This document shows positions 16,975 through 25,183 of a DNA stretch of 64,000 bases, piece by piece (the stretch's first letter is position 1; the number at the start of each line of letters is the position of its first letter). The position numbers and the translations under genes were made by a program. The DNA is taken from contig NZ_JARHUJ010000003.1 of assembly GCF_029223285.1 (NCBI RefSeq), positions 62,001 through 126,000 on the forward strand, read 5' to 3'. Origin of the DNA: Paraflavitalea sp. CAU 1676. Lineage in GTDB: Bacteria > Bacteroidota > Bacteroidia > Chitinophagales > Chitinophagaceae. The notes below the pieces were generated by a model. The model saw only the letters and a list, made by a program, of their open reading frames with translations, ran no database searches and had not been told where the DNA came from.

Positions 16975-19344
16975 ATGATTCAATTTCTAAAGACCTCCCT
17001 GCGCTCCCTGTGGCGCAACAAATCGTATAGCGCGCTGAATATATTCGGCCTGGCGATCGGCATTGCCTGTGCGGGCCTCATCTTTTTGTGGATGGAGGAT
17101 GAGGTGAATTACGATGCCGTACACGCCAAGAAGGACCGGCTTTACCGCATTGTAGAGAACCAAACTTATGAAGGCAAGGTGCGCACCTTTATGTCGACCC
17201 CGGGGCCCCTGGCCGAAGCCATTAAACAGGAGATACCGGGTATTGCGGAAGCCTGCCGGTTGAGCGGCAGCCGGCCTACCTTGTTCTCGATCGGCGACAA
17301 GGCGATCTATGAACGCGGCGGCTTTGCCGATCCCTCCATCTTTTCGATGTTCAGCTGGCAATGGCTGGATGGCCATGCGGCCAATGCCTTTAAGGAACTC
17401 TATGCCATCGTGATCTCCGAAAAAATGGCCCATCAATTCTTCGGCCGGTCGACCGGTGTGGTAGGACAAACCATTAAGCTCGACAATAAACAGGAATATG
17501 TGATCAGTGGGGTTGTGAAGGACCTGCCCAACAACTCTACGCTGAAGCTGGAATGGGTAGCGCCCTTTGCCGTTTACTTCCAGGATAATAAGGATCGGCT
17601 CACCCGCTGGGGCGCCAATAGCATCGCTACTTATGTAGAACTATCGCCCTCTGCCGATAAAGCCCGGGTGGATCATTTACTGGCAGGCACTATTAAAAAG
17701 AACCTGACCGAGTCCTCCACCGTACCTTTTCTTTTCGCCATGAACGACTGGCGGCTGCGCGATCAGTTTGAAGATGGACGGCAAGCTGGTGGACGGATAG
17801 AATATGTACGCATGTTTACCGTGATCGCCTGGATCATATTGCTCATAGCCTGTATCAATTTCATGAACCTTGCCACAGCCCGCAGTGAGAAGCGTGCGCG
17901 CGAAGTGGGTGTACGTAAGGTATTGGGCGCAGGCAAGCAACGACTGATCGTTCGCTTTATCGGTGAATCGATCCTGATGGCCTTACTGGCTGTTATGACA
18001 GCGATCGTATTGATCGTGATGGTACTGCCGGCTTTCAATTTACTGGTAGAAAAAGAATTGAGCCTGGGATTGGATCAACCGCTGCATGTGCTGGCACTAC
18101 TGAGCATCGCCCTGATCTGCGGACTGGTGGCAGGCAGTTATCCCGCACTTTACCTGTCGTCCTTCAACCCGGTATATGTATTTAAAGGCATGCGGATCAA
18201 GGGCGGCAGTGCAGCCTTTATCCGTAAGGGACTCGTGGTAACGCAGTTCACCGTATCTATCGTACTCATTATTTGTACCATCATCATCTACCAGCAGATA
18301 CAGCACGTCAAGAAACGCGATTTGGGTTACGACCGCAACAACCTGCTGGCGATAGAAGTGCGCGGTAATACCATCAAGAACTTCGAGACCATCCGGGAGC
18401 AGCTCATCAAATCGGGCGCAGCCGACAATGCAGCCCTTAACAGCTATAACCTCATCGATATTGGTAACAATACTTCTCAATTCACCTGGCAGGGGAAAGA
18501 TCCTTCGAGAGATATCCTGGTCTCTGCGCGGGGCATTACCCGCGATTTCATCGCCACGGCCGGGATGAAGGTGATCGAAGGCCGCGACTTCCAGGAGAAT
18601 GCCGTAGCCGACAGCAACAACGTGGTGATCTCCGAAACGCTGGCGGGCATGATGGGAGCAGGGAGTGCGGTGGGTAAAACCATCACCTATGGTACTGAGC
18701 CCGGCAGCCCGGTATACCAGGTGGTAGGCGTGGCGAAGAACTTCATCTATGGCGATATGTACACCAAGAGCGACCCGGTGTTGTTCTTCCTAAATAAAGA
18801 AATTGCCCGTACGCTGTATATACGACTTGCCAACCGCATGCCCGTAAACGAGGCCCTGGTAAAGATCGGCGACGTGATGCAGCGCGGCAATCCCGGCTAT
18901 CCGTTTGATTACAAATTTGTGGACGACCAATTCAATGACCGTCTGAATAGTGAGATCCTGATCGGCAAATTGTCTCGCGTGTTTGCAGCACTGGCCATCG
19001 TGATCTCCTGCCTTGGTTTATTTGGATTGGCAGCTTATACAGCCGAGCGCCGTACGCGTGAGATCGGCATCCGCAAGGTATTGGGCGCCAGCATAACCGG
19101 CATTACCCACCTGCTCTCGAAAGAGTTTCTGCAACTGGTGCTGGTGTCGGCTATTATCTCCTTTCCGCTGGCCTGGTGGTCGATGCATCAATGGCTGCAA
19201 AGCTATTCGTACCGCATCGCCATACAGTGGTGGGTATTCCCGGTGGCAGGTGTATTGGCCGTGCTCATTGCACTGGTCACCATCAGCTTCCAATCGGTGA
19301 AGGCGGCTCTTATGAATCCGGTTAAAAGTTTGCGCAGCGAATAA
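16975..19344 (+). CDS. MacB/FtsX-type ABC transporter permease
   Basis: This 789-aa protein has the two-half Bacteroidota permease form: an N-terminal helix (SALNIFGLAIGIACAGLIF), a large periplasmic MacB_PCD domain (about 45-240), an FtsX block with three helices (about 270-420), a second periplasmic domain and a final FtsX block of helices. Each FtsX block contains the coupling-helix motif: SEKRAREVGVRKVLGAGKQ and AERRTREIGIRKVLGAS. The ATG at 16975 is preferred over an in-frame upstream start because the helix follows it directly. No ATPase gene is adjacent, so the partner must be elsewhere. Such permeases act in efflux or mechanotransmission; the substrate is unknown. Confidence 0.9.
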   Translation: MIQFLKTSLRSLWRNKSYSALNIFGLAIGIACAGLIFLWMEDEVNYDAVHAKKDRLYRIVENQTYEGKVRTFMSTPGPLAEAIKQEIPGIAEACRLSGSRPTLFSIGDKAIYERGGFADPSIFSMFSWQWLDGHAANAFKELYAIVISEKMAHQFFGRSTGVVGQTIKLDNKQEYVISGVVKDLPNNSTLKLEWVAPFAVYFQDNKDRLTRWGANSIATYVELSPSADKARVDHLLAGTIKKNLTESSTVPFLFAMNDWRLRDQFEDGRQAGGRIEYVRMFTVIAWIILLIACINFMNLATARSEKRAREVGVRKVLGAGKQRLIVRFIGESILMALLAVMTAIVLIVMVLPAFNLLVEKELSLGLDQPLHVLALLSIALICGLVAGSYPALYLSSFNPVYVFKGMRIKGGSAAFIRKGLVVTQFTVSIVLIICTIIIYQQIQHVKKRDLGYDRNNLLAIEVRGNTIKNFETIREQLIKSGAADNAALNSYNLIDIGNNTSQFTWQGKDPSRDILVSARGITRDFIATAGMKVIEGRDFQENAVADSNNVVISETLAGMMGAGSAVGKTITYGTEPGSPVYQVVGVAKNFIYGDMYTKSDPVLFFLNKEIARTLYIRLANRMPVNEALVKIGDVMQRGNPGYPFDYKFVDDQFNDRLNSEILIGKLSRVFAALAIVISCLGLFGLAAYTAERRTREIGIRKVLGASITGITHLLSKEFLQLVLVSAIISFPLAWWSMHQWLQSYSYRIAIQWWVFPVAGVLAVLIALVTISFQSVKAALMNPVKSLRSE

Positions 19345-19373
19345 TAACTTTTTTTCTCTTGTCTGATTGCAAG

Positions 19374-19403
19374 AAGGCCCTGTATAAAAGCAGGGCCTTT
19401 CCT
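19374..19403 (+). terminator. Rho-independent terminator after the permease gene
   Basis: AAGGCCCTG (19374-19382) pairs perfectly with CAGGGCCTT (19391-19399) around an 8-base loop, and T residues follow. It lies about 30 bases past the permease stop and insulates the downstream eCIS operon. Confidence 0.85.
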
Positions 19404-19850
19404 TTTGCGCAATCTGTCCTTTGAACACATTAAGGCATTCGTCTTACGTAAAACTACGAAGTGGAGGATCGCATCAACCCGATTAATACCACTAACCGGT
19501 AAGTTGTGCAGCGTGATGCGATCAAAATACCACGAATTGGGTATTGGTGTTCTAAATACTTTCGTTGACATTTGATTAAATATTTCACGCCACAGTTCCC
19601 CCTGTCCTTTCCAAACTCTGATATTGTAGAATCTTTTACACCGATCCATCCCCCTTTGAAACTGGCACATTCTGATTATTCGACCAGGTAGCCATCAGCA
19701 TTCAACCGGATTGAACCGTTGCAGGCATTGACCATGCCGGCGGCGTACATGTTCACCCTGAAAGAACGGGCATTTCATTAGCCGGCCTTTCAACGCCTTT
19801 ACAAGAGGGGTGAACGGATGCTCCATTTTATTTAGAAACGAAATATTGCC
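19404..19850. other. Leader/promoter region of the eCIS operon
   Basis: No gene is visible between the permease terminator and the first eCIS gene. The only strong structure is a 10-bp perfect inverted repeat at 19467-19523. A good TAnnTTTG box was not found near the start, so the operon promoter cannot be placed. The length of this region suggests regulated transcription. Confidence 0.5.
19467..19523. repeat. 10-bp perfect inverted repeat upstream of the eCIS operon
   Basis: GATCGCATCA (19467-19476) is mirrored by TGATGCGATC (19514-19523) with a 37-base spacer. It lies about 330 bases before the first eCIS gene and could be an operator or an RNA stem; there is no direct evidence for either. 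Confidence 0.5.
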
Positions 19851-20435
19851 ATGGGACCTTTTCTGTCCTTCCTTAAAAAAGACCTCAATACATTTATCTC
19901 CAATAAGATTGGCGCCAGCAGTGATTTTGTGCTATGCTCCAACCTCAACAATGTCATAGACAAAAGTGACGGCCCCACCGATATCATTGTCATCAGCATC
20001 GTAAGCATAGAAGAGGAAAAGATGCTGAAGAGTCCGGACAATTACGTGAAGTTCAACAACGAGATCAATTACCGCAAGCCCCCCATCTGGCTCAACATCA
20101 TTTGTCTGTTTACTTTTTATACCAAGAACCACGAGAACTATAATGGTATCGATATGCTGGAGAATGTGATCCAGTACTTCCAAAGCAAGCCGCGCATCGA
20201 CAAAACGAATGCGGTGGTGCCCGCCAATTATCCGGCCGGACTGGAAGAGGTGCGGGCAGAGTTTGTGTCGCTGAACTATGAGCAAACCAATGACCTGTGG
20301 GGTCTTTTCGGCGGGAAGTATCATCCATCGGTGGTCTATAAATTCAAGACGATCCCTGTAGATAATGCAGATGTAACGCCTGGTGGTCCGCCGATCGAGG
20401 AAACCATGGTCAATGCCTTACACAAAAAGATATAA
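19851..20435 (+). CDS. eCIS tail terminator/cap protein, DUF4255 (Afp16/Pvc16-like)
   Basis: This 194-aa protein matches the DUF4255 (Pvc16_N) family. It has an N-terminal helix (FLSFLKKDLNTFI), a beta strand with IIVISIVSIEEE, the region KPPIWLNIICLFTFYT, and ALV-type helices typical of the cap. In Afp and PVC particles this protein ends tube and sheath assembly at the distal tip. It is the first gene of the operon here, whereas in the classical afp cluster it is last. Six bases separate it from the next gene. Transcription is co-directional with all later eCIS genes. Confidence 0.88.
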   Translation: MGPFLSFLKKDLNTFISNKIGASSDFVLCSNLNNVIDKSDGPTDIIVISIVSIEEEKMLKSPDNYVKFNNEINYRKPPIWLNIICLFTFYTKNHENYNGIDMLENVIQYFQSKPRIDKTNAVVPANYPAGLEEVRAEFVSLNYEQTNDLWGLFGGKYHPSVVYKFKTIPVDNADVTPGGPPIEETMVNALHKKI

Positions 20436-20440
20436 GCCAC

Positions 20441-21529
20441 TTGAAAAAGCTAACACCCATACTCACCTTGTTTCACACCGCCAATTTCTGGGCAGATGCG
20501 AACAGCACGGGCAAAGAGATCGACTTCATCAAAGAAGGCAGTCTTTTCCAACTGCTGCCGGAACCATCGCTGGCACAAAGGATGGAAAGCCTGGGAGGCT
20601 ATGTGGTGCAAACCGGGCATTTTACCCGTTTGTTGCTCCCTTTCGATTTTGGTATTACACCACCTGCGCAAGCCGTGGACAAGCTGCCGGCTCAACTGCT
20701 GTTCTATATCACTGCTCCCGATGCAGCGCCCGTGAAAGCCAGTGGACTCAATCTGAATAATCAGCTTTTATTTGTAAAACCCACTGCGCCTGCGGCAGAT
20801 TATACCTATAACAAACGAACAATATCCTGCAAGCCTTGTGGGGCTGCGGCGGTACTGGCTGCGGGCGACCTGGTGCCTTATATACCGGCTGATGTATCGC
20901 TCTCCGGCATTCATTCGCTGATTCAAAAGCCCCTGGGCACGGCCACACAGCCACTGGACCTGAAAGTAACCATCGATGCAACGGTGATACCGGTTGTTAA
21001 AGATGAGGATCTGAAGGCAGTGCACAAAGCGTTGCACGAAGTACGCTTCAAAACAGCCGCCATTTCCTTTAACAGGGCTTCGGACAATAGTGCCTTGAAG
21101 AGCTTTGCGAAGATGCTGGTAACACCCGGCCTGCTACCGGCAGGCACCATCGGCCTGGTAAGTATCCCCACAGCGGGCCTTACGGTCAATGATACCAACC
21201 CGCTCAAGTATGCCGACCTGAACAATTACATCATCCATTTCCCTTCATTCCAGGCCACGATATCGCTGACAGTGAATACACGGCAGTTCGATGGAGCGGC
21301 CAAGTTACAATTGGATGGGGTAGATGTGCCCGGCGTAGTGGCCATCGACCATCCGCAGATGCCGAACTACAAGAAAGTGACCGGCACCGTCAACAATTAC
21401 AAGATCTATCTCAACAAACTGGACCAGGTTACGATTGTGACCGGTGCTAAAAAGAACCATATGCCGGTGAACCCGTTGAATACGTATAACCCGGCTACGA
21501 ATACTGCAAACATTACGATCACCAAATAA
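20441..21529 (+). CDS. Unknown eCIS structural protein (possible cap-associated protein)
   Basis: This 362-aa protein starts with TTG, five bases after the cap gene stop. I do not recognise a family. Residues 1-100 resemble a short beta-rich domain (FIKEGSLFQLLPEP, FTRLLLPFDFGIT). The C-terminal half is rich in beta strands and Thr/Asn (FQATISLTVNTRQF, KVTGTVNNYKIYLN, PATNTANITITK). There is no signal peptide or transmembrane helix. Its position between cap and sheath suggests a particle component. AlgoCIS, a Bacteroidota eCIS, is known to have an extra cap adaptor, and this could be an equivalent; that is inference only. Confidence 0.75.
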   Translation: MKKLTPILTLFHTANFWADANSTGKEIDFIKEGSLFQLLPEPSLAQRMESLGGYVVQTGHFTRLLLPFDFGITPPAQAVDKLPAQLLFYITAPDAAPVKASGLNLNNQLLFVKPTAPAADYTYNKRTISCKPCGAAAVLAAGDLVPYIPADVSLSGIHSLIQKPLGTATQPLDLKVTIDATVIPVVKDEDLKAVHKALHEVRFKTAAISFNRASDNSALKSFAKMLVTPGLLPAGTIGLVSIPTAGLTVNDTNPLKYADLNNYIIHFPSFQATISLTVNTRQFDGAAKLQLDGVDVPGVVAIDHPQMPNYKKVTGTVNNYKIYLNKLDQVTIVTGAKKNHMPVNPLNTYNPATNTANITITK

Positions 21530-21553
21530 TTTCTTAAGCTAAAAAAACCAAAC

Positions 21554-23377
21554 ATGGCATTTAGTTATAAAACTCCCGGTGTATACCTGGAAGAAATCGT
21601 TAAGCTGCCACCTTCCGTGGCTTCTGTTGAAACCGCCATTCCCTGCTTCTTCGGGGTTACGCAAAAGGCTGTGGAGATAAAGGCTGGGGATCTTATTGGC
21701 GTAGCCAAAAAGATCAACTCACTGGCCGATTACGAGTTCTATTATGGCTTTGCCGATGTGGTAAAAGCAGAAGTGCTCGTAAAACTGAATTTGCCGGCGG
21801 AGGCCAAGTTAGCATCGGCCTACCACAACAACATGTATTATGCTGTAAAGCACTATTTCGACAATGGCGGCGGCCCCTGCTATATTCATAGCATCGGTGA
21901 TTTTGATCGTACCAATGTTGACGTGAATACGTATAAGAATGAGTTGCTGAAACTGGACCTGGTAGACGAGGTAACGCTCATCGTGGTGCCCGACCTTTCG
22001 GGGCTTACCAACAAGGATCAGTATTACGACGTATACAATGCAGCATTGCAGAAAGTATCAGCCCTGCAGGACAAGTTCGTGATCATCGACGTAAACCGCG
22101 AGCTCACAGCCAATAAGGTATCGGCCACGAAGTCGAAGACGGAGTTCAGGAATACCATCTCCAACAACGGCGATGCGATCAAATACGGCGCGGCCTATTT
22201 CCCCCATGTGGAGACCACGTATAGCTACGATTATGCCACCGCCGATATCAAGATGACCTTTGCCGCCGATGTGATCGCTGCGAATACATCTGCCAACCTG
22301 CTTAACAACATCAACTACAAAGCGGCCAGGGAATTATTCAACGTAAATGGTGTTATTGCGGCGCTCAATGCCGAGTATTTCAAGAACATCAGTACCGAAG
22401 CCTATACTTCCAAGATCAGCGATATCAGCAGCCGGATCAATGCCATTGTGCCTTATTTCTCCTCTTCTGCTGCGCAAACGCTGCTCACCAATACCAAAAC
22501 GCTTAACGACCAGATCAAGGTGCAGTCGGATGCGGCGGTAGTAGCCAATCAACCCAAGTTCAATTATGCCGATACGGCGGCCAAGGAAAAGGAGACGCTG
22601 CTGTTGCAACTGCAGGCCAAGGTAACTGGCGCCTTCGGCGCCCTCGATGCTGCTATCAAGACCGACCTCAAGACCAACAAAGGCGTTGATGACGGCGATT
22701 ATACGAAACTGAACAACACGTTCCTCTCCAAGATCGTGTCCTTCTTCAACTCGGTATTTGAAGCCAAGCTGAAAGAAGCGTTTCTTGGTATTCCACTGTT
22801 GCTGCCGCCATCACCTGCGATTGCCGGTGTTTATGCAGCGGTTGACAGGAGCCGGGGCGTGTGGAAAGCACCGGCCAATGTGTCGCTGAATGCTGTTGTA
22901 AAACCTGAGGTACCATTGAGCGACCTGGACCAGGAAGACTTCAACGTGGATGCCGAGAATGGCAAATCCATCAATTGCATACGCCAGTTCGTGGGCAGGG
23001 GCAACCTCGTATGGGGCGCGCGCACCCTGGCCGGCAACAACAACGAATGGCGTTATGTGAACGTGCGCCGCTTCTTCAACATGGTAGAGGAGAGCTGCCA
23101 GAATGCTTCGCGCCAGTTTGTATTTGAACCTAATGATGCCAACACCTGGATCAGGGTAAAGGGCATGATCGATAATTACCTCACCAACCTGTGGCGTGCA
23201 GGGGCGCTGCAGGGCGCTAAACCCGAGCATGCTTTTTATACGGCGGTGGGCCTCAACCAAACCATGACGCAGGACGATATCCTGAATGGTTTGCTGATCG
23301 TAGAGATCGGGCTGGCCGTGGTGCGCCCCGCAGAGTTCATCATCCTCCGGTTCTCGCACAAACTGGCGGTTTCTTAA
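21554..23377 (+). CDS. Contractile sheath protein (Afp2-4-like)
   Basis: This 607-aa protein has the sheath N-terminus YKTPGVYLEEIVKLPPSVASVETAIPCF interrupted by family-typical spacing, and the conserved C-terminal domain (FVFEPNDANTWIRVKG, TMTQDDILNGLLIVEIGLA, PAEFIILRF). The core includes AGVYAAVDRSRGVWKAPAN. Between about residues 217 and 415 is a mostly helical, Ala/Lys/Asn-rich insertion absent from the minimal Afp sheaths. The insertion probably faces the outside. This is the only sheath gene in the cluster, unlike the three paralogues of Afp. It contracts to drive the inner tube. Confidence 0.93.
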   Translation: MAFSYKTPGVYLEEIVKLPPSVASVETAIPCFFGVTQKAVEIKAGDLIGVAKKINSLADYEFYYGFADVVKAEVLVKLNLPAEAKLASAYHNNMYYAVKHYFDNGGGPCYIHSIGDFDRTNVDVNTYKNELLKLDLVDEVTLIVVPDLSGLTNKDQYYDVYNAALQKVSALQDKFVIIDVNRELTANKVSATKSKTEFRNTISNNGDAIKYGAAYFPHVETTYSYDYATADIKMTFAADVIAANTSANLLNNINYKAARELFNVNGVIAALNAEYFKNISTEAYTSKISDISSRINAIVPYFSSSAAQTLLTNTKTLNDQIKVQSDAAVVANQPKFNYADTAAKEKETLLLQLQAKVTGAFGALDAAIKTDLKTNKGVDDGDYTKLNNTFLSKIVSFFNSVFEAKLKEAFLGIPLLLPPSPAIAGVYAAVDRSRGVWKAPANVSLNAVVKPEVPLSDLDQEDFNVDAENGKSINCIRQFVGRGNLVWGARTLAGNNNEWRYVNVRRFFNMVEESCQNASRQFVFEPNDANTWIRVKGMIDNYLTNLWRAGALQGAKPEHAFYTAVGLNQTMTQDDILNGLLIVEIGLAVVRPAEFIILRFSHKLAVS

Positions 23378-23469
23378 TTGACTATTGTAAAAACGTTTGT
23401 CTGGCCCGGTGATCGGTGACCTCCTACGACCATTCCGGGGCTGGCAGTTAAACTCATAAAACATTTACC

Positions 23470-23901
23470 ATGGCAAATTATCCACTCCCCAAGTTCCACT
23501 TCCGGGTGGAATGGGGCGGTTCCAAGATTGGTTTCACAGAAGTAACGGGTCTCAATATTGAAAATGAAATGATCGAGTACCGGGACGGCTCCAGCCCGGA
23601 ATACCATAAGATAAAGATGCCGGGGTTGCAGAAGTATGGCAACGTGACGCTGAAGCGCGGCATGTTCAATGGCGACAATGAGTTCTTCCAGTGGCTGAAT
23701 ACGGTTTCGCTGAGCAAGATAGTGCGGAGGGATATTACTATATCGCTGCTGAACGAGAACCATGAGCCGGTGTACATCTGGCGGCTGAAGAATGCGTGGC
23801 CTACCAAGGTAACTGCGCCCGACCTCAAGAGCGACGCCAATGAAGTGGCTGTTGAAACCATCGAAATGGCCCATGAGGGGCTGGTGATCGAAGCCGTTTA
23901 A
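23470..23901 (+). CDS. Inner tube protein (Afp1-like, gp19 family)
   Basis: This 143-aa protein is a phage T4 gp19-type tail tube subunit. Family features are PKFHFRVEWGGSKIGFTEVTGL at the start (shown here in part), EYRDGSSPEYHKIKMPGL, and NVTLKRGMFNGDNEFFQWL. Hexamers stack into the tube that carries cargo and is pushed out on contraction. A 92-base spacer separates it from the sheath gene, the longest within the operon. This gap may allow extra control of the most abundant component. The tube-initiator paralogue starts nine bases downstream. Confidence 0.93.
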   Translation: MANYPLPKFHFRVEWGGSKIGFTEVTGLNIENEMIEYRDGSSPEYHKIKMPGLQKYGNVTLKRGMFNGDNEFFQWLNTVSLSKIVRRDITISLLNENHEPVYIWRLKNAWPTKVTAPDLKSDANEVAVETIEMAHEGLVIEAV

Positions 23902-23910
23902 ACTTTTATT

Positions 23911-24351
23911 ATGAGCCGTTATCCGCCAGTAGGATTTTCATTTTGGGTAAGTTTCGAGATCAGCAATGAACCGGTCGACATTGCCTTCCAGGACGTGGCG
24001 GGCATTGGCATGGAGCTGCAAACGGAGGATGTGGCAGAAGGCGGGGAGAACCGTTTTACCCAGAAACTGCCTACGCGTGCGAACTATACACCGCTGGTAT
24101 TGAAGCGGGGGCTGGCGGTGCAATCGACCCTCACCAACTGGGTGCGGGATGCGGTCGAGAATCTTTCTATTCAGCCTACCACGATCATCGTGGCGCTGCT
24201 GAATGAGAAGAAGGAACCGCTGATGGCTTACCGTTTCCTGAATGCCTACCCGCTCAAGTGGAGCATTTCGAACTTCAATGCCGAAAGCAGTTCGCTGGTG
24301 ATCGAATCACTCGAACTCTACTACCAGTATTTCAAAATCATCAACTCGTAA
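23911..24351 (+). CDS. Tube initiator protein (Afp5-like, gp19 family)
   Basis: This 146-aa protein is a diverged second tube paralogue. It keeps the gp19 plan: FSFWVSFEISNEPVDIAFQ, DVAGIGMELQTEDV, YTPLVLKRGLAVQSTLTNWV and a C-terminal SSLVIESLELYYQYFK. In Afp and PVC the corresponding protein is the first tube layer that joins the baseplate hub to the main tube. Assignment as initiator rather than main tube rests on order and divergence. The next gene starts one base after the stop. Confidence 0.9.
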   Translation: MSRYPPVGFSFWVSFEISNEPVDIAFQDVAGIGMELQTEDVAEGGENRFTQKLPTRANYTPLVLKRGLAVQSTLTNWVRDAVENLSIQPTTIIVALLNEKKEPLMAYRFLNAYPLKWSISNFNAESSSLVIESLELYYQYFKIINS

Positions 24352-24352
24352 G

Positions 24353-24517
24353 ATGCCCATTATCATTCATGAGATCGTGATCACCACGAATATCGACAAG
24401 AACGGCCCTGCTGCGGCCGCGCTGGCTTCGGATGCGGGTGCTATTTCGGTAGAAGAAGTGGTGAAACAAACGGTGGAGAAAGTAATGGAGATCCTGGAGG
24501 AGAAAAAACAACGCTGA
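24353..24517 (+). CDS. Small eCIS protein, DUF5908 (Afp6-like position)
   Basis: This 54-aa protein was read directly from the bases: it starts MPIIIHEIVITTNI and ends VMEILEEKKQR. The opening P-I-x-I-x-E-hydrophobic pattern is typical of DUF5908, a family of tiny proteins found in the same slot of Bacteroidota eCIS clusters. The C-terminal half is a charged amphipathic helix. The start lies one base past the tube-initiator stop, and the next gene begins six bases later. Its role is unknown; a baseplate or assembly helper is the most reasonable guess. Confidence 0.8.
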   Translation: MPIIIHEIVITTNIDKNGPAAAALASDAGAISVEEVVKQTVEKVMEILEEKKQR

Positions 24518-24523
24518 TCCGGT

Positions 24524-25183
24524 ATGTCTTTATTAAAAATGACCATACTGTCGTTCAAGAGCTTCGATAACCCGGCCGACCTGCTGAAGCCCAGGATCTT
24601 CCTGGCGATGTTCAACCCGGCGAGTTATAAGGTGGAATACAATTTCACGAAGGACAAAAAAGAAGCTACCGGCAACGATTCGCAGAGCGCCCCGGTACAC
24701 GCCATCAGCCTGCGTAAAATGACGTTCGACTTCCTCATCGATGGTACGGGCGCCAACGGCGACCAGCGCATCGTGTTGCTGGAAGCGCGCAAGTTTGGCT
24801 CGGTGGTGATGCCGGAGAAGAAAGACCTGCTCAGCTTCAATGCGGCGAAGGAAGCTCACCTGGCCTTGCCCAAACTGCTGCTGGTATGGGGCACGTTCAT
24901 GTTCTCGTGCGAGGTAGAGTCCTATTCGGTGAACTATACGCTGTTCAGTCAGCTGGGTATTCCCTTACGCGCCACCATCTCGGCCACTTTCAATGAGATC
25001 ATTCCCAATCCGAAGATCGACATCCTCGACTCTTTCGAAGTACCGGAAGCGGTGGATACCATCTCGAACGTGGCGAGCTTCCTGAGCACGGCCTTTACGG
25101 CCACCAACAGCGTGGTGCAGGCGGTGAACATGGCGCGCTCGGAAGACCTGAACAGCTTACGACAACACATAACCATCAAGTAA
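24524..25183 (+). CDS. Tube-spike adaptor, CIS_tube family (Afp7-like)
   Basis: This 219-aa protein matches the N-terminal CIS_tube domain of Afp7: ILAMFNP-type motif (RIFLAMFNPASYKVEYN), ISLRKMTFDFLIDGTG, PKLLLVWGTFMFSCEVESY and YTLFSQLGIPLRATISATF. Such proteins link the spike to the inner tube and often carry a C-terminal LysM domain. Here the C-terminus is a helical tail (residues 170-219) without a recognisable LysM. The stop TAA and the ATG of the spike gene overlap by one base, which indicates translational coupling. Confidence 0.88.
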   Translation: MSLLKMTILSFKSFDNPADLLKPRIFLAMFNPASYKVEYNFTKDKKEATGNDSQSAPVHAISLRKMTFDFLIDGTGANGDQRIVLLEARKFGSVVMPEKKDLLSFNAAKEAHLALPKLLLVWGTFMFSCEVESYSVNYTLFSQLGIPLRATISATFNEIIPNPKIDILDSFEVPEAVDTISNVASFLSTAFTATNSVVQAVNMARSEDLNSLRQHITIK

